From: UBA1926 sp002337215
Lineage (GTDB): Bacteria; Planctomycetota; Phycisphaerae; Phycisphaerales; UBA1924
Assembly: GCA_963973795.1 (NCBI GenBank)
Contig: CAXBAF010000011.1
Span: forward strand, 50,432 to 114,431
Length of the DNA: 64,000 nt
Direction of reading: 5' to 3'
The notes under the pieces were generated by a model. It did not search any database. It was not told the DNA's origin and saw only the letters and a list, made by a program, of their open reading frames with translations. Below, piece after piece: positions 52,410-61,900 of the stretch; position 1 is the first letter of the stretch, and each line of letters begins with the position of its first letter. A program made the position numbers and the translations under genes.

Positions 52410-53779
52410 ATCCGATCCGCACCCATGGTTTCGCGCGTCGGTGCCGTGTCGCGACTCGCGGCTTCTCGCTCATCGAGGTGCTGATCGCGGTGCTCGTGCT
52501 GGGCGTGGGCCTGCTCGGGCTCGCCTCGGTCTTCCCAGTGGTGATCAGCCAGCAGCGCGACGCAACCGACGTGATCCGAGGTGGCGTCGCGTCCGGCGCG
52601 ATCCGCGACCAGATCCGCGCGAACCCCGACATCGCGTACGAACTGCTGAGCCAGGACGGCGTCGCCGACCGCGACGAGCCCGACCTGGACGGGGACCGGG
52701 TCCCCAACGATCCGGACGACAACGGGCTCGACGGGAACGGGGACGGCGTGCCGGACGGGTTCGATCCGACCAGAGGGGCGGAGCCGATCTTCGGGATGGA
52801 TCCCGCGTTTAACCCTTCCAACCCGAACATCGGGACCGACGGGAGCGGGCGATTCAACCCCCTGAACGGATACTCCTACCTCTGGGAGGCGGACTGGAAC
52901 TGGAGTTCGACCCGGACGCTCGCCGATCGGCCGAACACCGTCGCGATCGGTGGAGGTTTGCTCACCACGTACCGGCAGACCGGTGGCGTCCGATTCCGTG
53001 ATCCCGAAGAGCGGGACGCGGCGAGCATCTCAAACGATCAAGCCGACCTCCCGGTGCAGGCGCGTCTATATCCCCGGCCCTATTCCGCGGTCACCAACGG
53101 CGGTGCGGCCCGGCAAGACGGTCCCCAGTATGTCTGGGACTTCGTGCCTCGGCGTCAACCCAGCGGTGATGTCCAGATCGTTGTCTTCGTGCGACGTATC
53201 TCGACGGGCATCCGCGTCGGTGCCGGCCAGTCGCTCTCGGAACTGCTTCGGAACGGCGCCAACGGCGTGTTCCCCGTGAGCCGAGACGACGCGACGGGTC
53301 TCCCGACGAGCGACGGAACGGGCGAGTATGCCGTCCCGATGAGTGCGGTCGCGGGCCCTGTCCCCGCCGCGGATTATCCGGCGAGACCGGAATCGCGTGC
53401 CTCGCTCGATCTCGGCAACGATGTGCTCAGAGACGGCATCCGCGTCAGCGAGAGCGGCGGCGATCCGCAGGTCGGCACCGCGACGCGGATCGAGGACATT
53501 CGGCCGCTCGCCGCGGTCGGCCAGAAGTTCGTTGACAACCTGGGCGTGGTCCGGAGGGTCGTGGAAGTGCTCTCGGTCAACGACGGCGCGGGCTATGTCG
53601 ATCTCCGGGTCGAGCCCGCGTTTGTTCGCAACTCGGTCTTTCCGACATTCACAGACGCGTTGAACCAGGCGGGCAGCGGCTACTCGGGTCGCGAGGCCGC
53701 CCGGATCGGCAAGCTCCGCCAGATCGTCTTCACGCCGCAGGTCCCGACCGATGTCTTCACGATGGAGTTCAGCCAGTGA
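52406..53779 (+). CDS. GspI/PilV-like minor pseudopilin with Ca-binding-like Asp repeat
   Basis: The 457-residue protein begins with TRGFSLIEVLIAVLVLGVGL (cleavage after Gly19, Glu24), the LGVGLLGLA helix being typical of GspI/PilV. Residues 89-122 are an Asp/Gly-rich stretch (DLDGDRVPNDPDD and DGNGDGVPDGFDP), matching thrombospondin-type-3/EF-like calcium loops. GspI is normally about 120 residues. GGAGG precedes the ATG; the stop overlaps the next start as GTGA. The enlarged tip domain and calcium motif suggest a structural or adhesive role, which is inference. Confidence 0.84.
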   Translation: MNPIRTHGFARRCRVATRGFSLIEVLIAVLVLGVGLLGLASVFPVVISQQRDATDVIRGGVASGAIRDQIRANPDIAYELLSQDGVADRDEPDLDGDRVPNDPDDNGLDGNGDGVPDGFDPTRGAEPIFGMDPAFNPSNPNIGTDGSGRFNPLNGYSYLWEADWNWSSTRTLADRPNTVAIGGGLLTTYRQTGGVRFRDPEERDAASISNDQADLPVQARLYPRPYSAVTNGGAARQDGPQYVWDFVPRRQPSGDVQIVVFVRRISTGIRVGAGQSLSELLRNGANGVFPVSRDDATGLPTSDGTGEYAVPMSAVAGPVPAADYPARPESRASLDLGNDVLRDGIRVSESGGDPQVGTATRIEDIRPLAAVGQKFVDNLGVVRRVVEVLSVNDGAGYVDLRVEPAFVRNSVFPTFTDALNQAGSGYSGREAARIGKLRQIVFTPQVPTDVFTMEFSQ

Positions 53780-55848
53780 GCCGAATGAGCAGAAACAAGG
53801 CTGAGTCCGCGCGTGTCTGTGTTGCCGGGCGACAGGGTTCCGGCCGCCGCGCGTTCACGCTCGCGGAGGTCATCGTCGCGATCGCGATCCTCGCGATCAT
53901 CGGCGTTGTGATGGGATCCATCTTCGCCTCGGTGGGCGACACGGTCACCAACGGACGGCAGGTGAGCAACCTGAACCGCTTCGCCGCCCGGGTCGAGCGC
54001 GTCATGCGCAGCGACTTCGAGAACATGGTGCGCGAGAACGGGTTCATGGTGATCCGCAACGAGATCTCCAACGACTACAGCGGCATCAACCCGACGCCGC
54101 ATGCGGTCGGGCTGACGGTCACCGACCCGAACCCTCGCCCGCGGCGGATCGATGAACTGATGTTCTTCAGCAGGGGTGATTTCACCAGCCGTCGGACGCC
54201 CCTGCACCCCGATCTGGTCGCCCGCGCCGACGTCGCGCGGATCTACTACGGGCACGGCCAGCAGATGCCCGAGGATCTTGGCGCGGACCCCGACGCGCCG
54301 GACTACACGACGCGGTACGCCCGCCCCCGCCTCGATGAGATGATGGCGAACATCATGGTTGATGGTTCGATGGTCGACAGCCGACTCGGTCGGCCTTCGG
54401 CGCTCGGCGTTGTGAATCCCAACGAGTTCGCCAGCAACTGGTCGCTGCTGCGGCACGTGACGTTGCTGGTCCCGAGATCGTCGGGGGTGCAGAATCTGCC
54501 GAGCAACGTGTTCGAGCTCCGCCCCCGCGAGCAGGACGCCGAGTACTACCGGGTCGCTGATTCGTCGCGCCAGGTCGCCCTCGGACCGGCGACGCAGAGC
54601 ATTTTCAAGTCGATCGCGGTGACGCAGCCGTACGAGTTTCTCGCGCTGCCGACGTCGGGCGTGCAGGTCTTCGACAACCCGCCCAACGGGTTCTCGATCC
54701 GCCTGAACGAGCTGTCCATGCTCGCTGGTAACGGTGTGGACGGCACCCTCGTTCGACCTCTGCCGATGTCTGGTGTGGTCGATGTCGCGGTGACCGACCT
54801 GGGCGAGATCCGCCGCCGGATTGTGAACACGGTCTACAACACCGGGTCGCTGCAGGAACTCACGCCGGCTCAGGTCAACCCCGCGTCCGCGTTCGTTGGC
54901 GGCGCGTACACCCGGAGCGATCTGGACACGCAGCGTGTCGGCTTCGACATCGATGGGAACCCCTACGTCGGCACAACGCAGATCGATTTCCAGTCGGGCG
55001 GGATCTACGCGGCCGACCCGAGCTTTGTTGCACAGGCGCAGCAGCGGTGGATGCTCGACGCGTTGCCGAGCGTGCCCTACGAGGGGTCGGCACCCCCGCA
55101 GGCAACCGGTCAGCGGGTGCGGTACGAGGACGTGCCCCCGCGCGTGTACCTCGACGACGGCACGCAATCGAACGACCCCGAAGTCCGCCGCCAGGCGGCG
55201 ATCGAGCAGGCGGATCAGGAGATGCTCGCCTCGAGCGTCTTCGTGCCCCGCTGCACCGAGTTCATCGTCGAGTTCAGCTTCGGGATTGTTGACCGCAGAA
55301 CGACCTCGCCCAACTACGGCCAGCAGATCTGGCACGGCCTGCGGCGGACCGCCGGTGGTGAGATCGTCGTCGATGGCTTCGGCACCGAATTCGGCACCGA
55401 GGATCTGCTCGACGATCCCACGACCCAGGACGATCTTTTCTCGCTCGCGGGCACCTTCCCCGCGAGTTCGTTTGAGGATGGCAACCGCGCGGTTAATCAG
55501 ACGGCATCGTCGACGGCGGCGGGGTACGACGGGATCGATCAGGAGATCATCGATCTCGTCTGGGTGCGCGACAATCAGTCGCTGACCACGCCGATGGGTG
55601 ATGAGAACATCCTGCAGTATTGCTTCGGCTACAGCTACCGCGACTGGAACCTGAACAGCCAGGCGGATCAGAACGACTCGGATGGCACAAACGACTATCT
55701 CGCCGGCGACGACGACGACGTCGAGCGGGAGTGGCCCTGGCCGACCATGGTACGGGTGACGATGCGTTTCGTCGACCCCGCCGATCTTGAGGACGAGCAG
55801 ACATTCCAGTTCGAGTTCCGCGTTCCGGGGCTCCGGGGTCGGCTGTAA
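53776..55848 (+). CDS. GspJ-like minor pseudopilin, oversize
   Basis: The 690-residue protein starts at a GTG within the preceding stop (GTGA); an ATG nine bases later is possible. RRAFTLAEVIVAIAILAIIG gives a prepilin motif with Ala26 before the cleavage site and Glu31 at +5. The segment NLNRFAARVERVMRSDFENM after the helix resembles GspJ. GspJ is normally about 200 residues. The rest has no recognised domain; the C-terminal part near DEQTFQFEFRVPGLRG ends in beta strands. It occupies the J position ahead of a GspK-like gene. Confidence 0.82.
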   Translation: MSRMSRNKAESARVCVAGRQGSGRRAFTLAEVIVAIAILAIIGVVMGSIFASVGDTVTNGRQVSNLNRFAARVERVMRSDFENMVRENGFMVIRNEISNDYSGINPTPHAVGLTVTDPNPRPRRIDELMFFSRGDFTSRRTPLHPDLVARADVARIYYGHGQQMPEDLGADPDAPDYTTRYARPRLDEMMANIMVDGSMVDSRLGRPSALGVVNPNEFASNWSLLRHVTLLVPRSSGVQNLPSNVFELRPREQDAEYYRVADSSRQVALGPATQSIFKSIAVTQPYEFLALPTSGVQVFDNPPNGFSIRLNELSMLAGNGVDGTLVRPLPMSGVVDVAVTDLGEIRRRIVNTVYNTGSLQELTPAQVNPASAFVGGAYTRSDLDTQRVGFDIDGNPYVGTTQIDFQSGGIYAADPSFVAQAQQRWMLDALPSVPYEGSAPPQATGQRVRYEDVPPRVYLDDGTQSNDPEVRRQAAIEQADQEMLASSVFVPRCTEFIVEFSFGIVDRRTTSPNYGQQIWHGLRRTAGGEIVVDGFGTEFGTEDLLDDPTTQDDLFSLAGTFPASSFEDGNRAVNQTASSTAAGYDGIDQEIIDLVWVRDNQSLTTPMGDENILQYCFGYSYRDWNLNSQADQNDSDGTNDYLAGDDDDVEREWPWPTMVRVTMRFVDPADLEDEQTFQFEFRVPGLRGRL

Positions 55849-55935
55849 AGCCGGGTGGCTCCCCGAGACCGACTGAACGCGACCGAGCGGGACACATGGG
55901 CATGAGGCCCGACGAGCAGACGAAGGAGGCCGCGG

Positions 55936-58900
55936 ATGCGCAGCCGAGAGAACGAGAACTATCAGAACCATGACGCGACGGGCCCGTCCACGGAGACGGC
56001 CCGCGCCTCCGGTCTGCCGGGCGGTCGCAGGGGCAGTGCGCTCGTGCTCGTCGTGGGCACGCTGGCGCTCATCGCGGTCATCGCGGCGTTCTACATCACA
56101 CTGGGTCAGGCCGACACCCGCGTCTCGCGGGGCGTGGAGCGCGGCGCCGAGCTCGAGGACATCGAGCGTCAGGTGGCGCAGTACATCGCGAAGGTCGTGG
56201 GCGACGACCGGCTCGCCGTGCAGGTCGAGACGATCACGAACGACGAAGCCGATATCGGGCCCCGTTTCGATGCGGCCAACATGCCGACCACACTCGGCCT
56301 CGACGCGCCGGACCGCCAGCGGTTCATCCGCGAGGCGACCGACTACCCCTACACCGACTTCACCAAGATCAGCATTGTCGACGCGGTGTCGGTGGCCAAC
56401 GCGTGGACGCAGTACGGCAACAAGCCTGCGAGCCTCTCCGGTTCGCCCGACGACGTCGTCGAACGGTTCAGGTTCCGCGCCTCGGGCGATGAGCCCTACA
56501 TGCTCGATCTCCGGCTGGGCTTCGACAGCATCAATTTCTCGGGCTCGCCCGATGCGCTCGCCGATCGGCGCACCGCGTCCGACCCCTGGCTCTCCTCGTC
56601 CGAGCCGACATTCACCGGGCGGCTCGAGTTCTCGAACGCCTCGCTTCACGACAGCCGGGCCTACTCGCTCGACGCGGGCCAATCGACCGGTGCGTTCCAG
56701 CGAAACGAGACTGTGCGGACCGCCGCGGGTGGCACCGTCTCCCTGACGGCCTTCCCCGAGCTCTACTACCTCGACAACCGCGACTGGGCCCAGATCACCA
56801 ACCTCGCCCCCGACGGGCTGAGCGTGAACCTCTGGAATCTGCGGAACAACTTCGATGCCGAGTCCGGGCTCGGCGTGATGACGACCGTTGACGCGAGCGG
56901 CCAGCCGCACCCCCGCATGAGCGAGAACCGGACGCTGCTGACCGTCAACCCGACGCTGGTTGACGGTGTCCCGCAGCTCGGGCTCCGCGCGTTCGACCGC
57001 CTCCACATCGCCCCGGACATGACCGAGAGCATTCTCGATTCCACCCCCGAGATGTTCGCGATCAAGAACACCCCGGCGTGGTGGACGATGAACCAGCGGT
57101 TCCTCTACTTCCCCGCCGACCCCGCTTTCCGGATCGTGGGCCGGCAGAACGCCTCGGACCGGGGCTACCTGAATTTCAACACCGTCCAGACCCCCCAGCA
57201 CCCGGATTTCCCTGACTACCAGTATGCCGACGCGGACGGCGACGGGATGTACGACAGCCGCTGGTTCGAGCTCAAGGACGCGACGCTGGGCCCGACGGGT
57301 GTCGCCGATCTGCTCGCCAACGAGACCGGGATGCGGTTCTTCATCGCCGCGAAGGTCATCGACCTGTCGGGCAAGCTCAATCTCAATGTCGCCACCGACG
57401 GGCTCGTGCCGCCCACCAGCCTCGCCCCGGCGGGCGCGACCCCGTCGGAGCTCGATCTCCGCCGGATCCTGACCATGGAAGACGCCGCGGAGCGGTACGC
57501 CCCGGTCTTCCCCAACGCGAACGCGGCGCAGGCCGAGCAGCGGTTGAGCTACGCCCACATCGATCGGCTCTCCTTCTCGGAGAGCATCGCGGGCGGTTCT
57601 GCCGGCCTCGTCGCCGCCGACTACGAGCAGTACGCCACCGGGTACACCCCGGGCGTCTTCCTCCCCAACAACGTCCGCCCCCTCACCGGCAACGGCATGC
57701 TCGCGGGCCGCTACGCCTACGACGCGATCCGCCGGGCGATCCAGGGCGACGAACTCGGGCTGCCAAGCCAGGTGACGAGTTCACGCGCGTTCCCGCTCGG
57801 CAGCGGCGGTGTGTCGCTCCCGCTCTTCGAGTCCTCGCCCTTCGAGTTCTACACCTTCGACCCAACGGAGGCACCCAACGTGCGGGCGCTGCGCAGTGGC
57901 GCCGATCAGACCGCGCTCTCGATCCAGTCGGGCGATGCCAACGCCGCGGCGAACCTCGCCCGCCTCGCCCTCAACCGCCGCAACTACTACTACAGCGTGG
58001 GCGGCGCCAATATCGCCAATCCCGCGGACGCACCCCTCACCTCCGAGGGCTTCGGCGGCAACCTGTTCGGGCTCGAAGACCTCTCCGAACTGCTCACCCG
58101 TCACGGCGCCAACGACGACCGCGTGCTCACCCGCCTCGAGCGGACAACGCTGGGACGCTTCGACGAGGCCGGCGGCACGACCCGCTTCGACCCGCTCCGG
58201 TCCAACCGCCCGACGTCGCTCGAGATCGCGAGCCACGACAACCGCACGAACGCCGTCAACCCCGGCACGGGAAACGCGGGCCTCGTCCCCGACAATCTCA
58301 TCGACAACGAGACGATGGCGCTCCTCGCCCTCAACCCGCGCCTCCGCCTCACGACCCTCAGCGGTGCGGCCCCGATCCGCAGCCGCCCGATCGTCGACGC
58401 CAACCGCGACGGCATCATCTCCGCGGCCGAGCGACGCCTGACGAGCGAGGACACCCGGCTCGACCTGACCTCGAACCCGTCGTCGACCGACCTGTTCGAC
58501 CTTTACGCCGATGCGCTGATCCCGTACTCGTTCGTGGACGCGACCTGGGCGAATGACCCGGAAGGTCAGTTCACCGCGGGTGTCGGCATCACCCCGCTGC
58601 AGTACAACCAGTACCGCACCCTCGCCTACGGCTACCGCGGCTCGGAGCTGGGTCTGCGTCTCTCCGCGCACCTCGCGGTGAACATGAAGGACCTGCTCGA
58701 CGCCGACGACACGCCCTCCGCGGCGACCGTTCTCGCGACCCGCCTGCCCACCGGCACCAACCGCAACGATCTCGATACCTTCTTGGGCTACGGCGGCCCG
58801 CAGGAAGACTCGCCCTACACGTGGTGGGACGCCGGCAACCGGTTCGATCTCGGCGACGACGCGCTCGCCCCCGACGAGGCCGAACTCGAGAACCCCAGCG

Positions 58901-61900
58901 GCATCGTGGACCAGAGCCGCAAGGCGTACACCGTCTTCGGCGTCGAGGCCCAGCCCTTCCTCACCGAGGTCGCGGTCGTCTCGGTCTACAGCGACGTCCC
59001 CCGCGCCCGCCTCGCGGCCCTGGGCGGCAACGGCTTCTCGGCCGACCCGCGCCTGACCGGCGCCTCCCCGAACCAGCTCACCGAGGACGAAGCGGTCTCC
59101 ACGTTCTACAACACCGCATACACCGGCAACGACCCGGAAGACCGCAGCCCGGACTTCCTGATCAACGGCGGGCAGCTGATCGGCAACGCGTGCGACCCGA
59201 CGAAGTTCGGCTGGGACGACGGACCGGTGGACGACGTGACCCTCCGCTTCGACACCTCGGGCGACAACCCCGACCTGCTGCTCCACGTCCTCGCGGTCCA
59301 GATCACCAACCCGTTCGACGTCCCGATCAACCTGACCGACAACGAGCCCGCGATGGTCGAGAACCCCGACTTCGTCGCGGGGTGGGCGCCGGGTCAGCCC
59401 CTCCGCCAGCGCTACCCCGAGGTGCCCAACCAGAGCTTCGTCCAGCAGCTCAACGGGCAGCCCATCGACGACGCGAAGTTCTACATCGAGTACAACGGCC
59501 ACTTCTTCCCCCTTGTCGAGTACATCGAAGACGTCGAGTCGCGCCGGCAGATCAACCCGTTCGTCAACCAGCAGAACCAGGCCGGCCTCTACCGCATCGT
59601 CCTCCAGCCGGGCGAGTCGCGCGTGGTCTATGTCAGCGCCCACCCGAGCCTCCGCAACCTGACCGAGCGGTGGCAGCAGATCGAAGAGGTCTACAGCAAC
59701 GCGATGCCGTCCGGCCAGACCCAGCTGGGCGATCAGCTCACGACCGACGCGTCGCCCGACTTCCTCGAGGCCGCGACCCCCGCGTATGTCCAGGACTACA
59801 TCGACGACCAGTTCGCCGTCCGCGCCGATTCCACGTCCGCCGACCCCAACCGGGGCGACGACATCGCCTACCCCTCGCGGATCGTGCCCTTCCGCCCCGA
59901 CACGGGCAACATGCTCACCCAGGGCAACCCGGGCGACGCGTACGTCGAGTTCATGCGCACGAACCTGACCTACCGCCAGCCCGATTCGCTGAATCCTGAC
60001 GTTGATGAGTACGTGGACCGCATGCGGCAGGAAGTCCGCCTCTGGCGCAAGCTGACCGCCGACGACGGGTCGGGCCCGATCCAGGAAACCGAGACCTATT
60101 CGGGTGGGCCCAACAACAACTACATCGGCAACGACATGCTCGCTGATCGTCTGCGCGACCCGCTGCTCAGTGGTCCGACCGCGGTCTCGCCGAACGCGAC
60201 GCTCGACTACGGCACGATGGCGTGGGACGCCCTGAGCACCCGCGATTACATCGCCAACCCCGGGAACTCCTACAACCCCTTCAACAACCCCCCCGCGGAC
60301 TACTGGCAGAACACCGCGGTTCCCCCGGCCCGGGACAACATCGCGATCCCGCTCACCATGGCGACCGACGACAACGACGGGAGCTGGAATTTCTTCGGCT
60401 CCACCAACCAGGGCCTGACCATCTGCACCCGCGCCGGCTTCCGCCGGCCCGATCACCTCAGCGCCGCCGACGAGGACGGCGTCCTCAACGAGGACTACGA
60501 GACCCTCCGGGGGCTCCTCCCCGCCTGGTGCATCGAGGGCGCCGAGACCAACTTCAACATCCCCACCCCCTCGACCGACGCCCCCAGCGGCGCGAGCGGC
60601 CCCGAGTTCATCTCGCGGATCATCGACCAATCGATCGGCGGGGACTACATGGGCGAGCTGTTCGGCTTCCGTGGCTGCCACGGCCGCTCCGACATGGCCG
60701 AGCCCCGCGAGGGCGCCCGGGGCGGCGTGTTCTACATGAACTTCCTCCGCTTCGTGAAGGACACCAAGGTCCTCCGCGATGCGAACGGACTGCCCTTCGA
60801 CGGTTCGGCCAACCCCGCCATCAAGGTCCAGGCCGAGGGCTTCGCGGGCACCACCGCCGCGATCGGCATCGACTCCGAAGCCAACCCGGTCAACGACCCG
60901 ATGCTCGTCCCGACGATCACGCGTCACCCGTCGCTCAAGTTCGTCCGTGACCAGATCGTGGACCTGCCCGCCGACCGCGACGGCCTCTACGGCGTCGACG
61001 ACTACAACGACGACATCAACTTCGAGAACACGCTCGCCACCCGGACCCAGCCCACATTCTCGCAGGTCCGCGACGCGACCAAGCGGACGATCGCGCTCCT
61101 CGGGGCCGATCCCGCCTCGGTCGAAGAAGACGAGCTCTTCGCCTTCGACGGGATCAAGATCAACGCGAGCGGCCAGGAGGTCTATCTCGAGCCCAACGCC
61201 ACCGTCATCTCGATGGGCCGGGACGGCCTGGGCGACGCCGAGGACCCCCGCGACAACCTTGTCCGCGTTGGCGACCTCGCGCTCCTGTTCGCCGTCGGGT
61301 CGGCCTACGCCCCGGCGAACCCGGGCGACTCTGCCGCGAACTTCCGCGCCACCGACTGGGTGACACTCGCCGAGTCGCTCTCCGCCGCCCTCGGCTACGA
61401 GAGCCCCGACTTCTACAACCGCGATCCGGGTGCCGCGACCGGTCACTGGTCGTTGCTCAATGAACTCGTCGACGCGAAGGGCACGCGCCAGGCCCCCTTG
61501 GCCGCCGACTCGCTCAACGCCGCCACGGTCCCCTTCCAGCGGTTCTTCGTCCTCGACAACGCCCGGCTCGATCTCAACGCGTTCGCGCCGTTCGTGAACC
61601 GGATCGATCTCGTCGGAACCAATCTCAACACGCTGCCCGTCTTTGAACCGGTCGGCTCGCCGGGCTTGGGCACGCTGGCGATCAGCGATCACCGCGTCGG
61701 CTTCTCCGAACCCCCGGCCCAGCGTCTCTTCTCGATGGCACGCGCCCTCAACCGAGCCGGGGGTGACCCGCTGACCACGCCGACCATCGGCACCGTCAAC
61801 CTCAACACAGCCTCCGAGTCCGTGCTGCGGTCCGTGCCCGGCTTCACACCTTCGACGCAATTCTCGCGAGCCGGCATCGAGTACGACATCTACCAGCCGA

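Noticed and set aside
53680..57558. A 1292-codon minus-strand frame under the GspJ/GspK-like genes
   Set aside because: It has no recognisable motif and covers genes with prepilin signals and coupled starts on the other strand.
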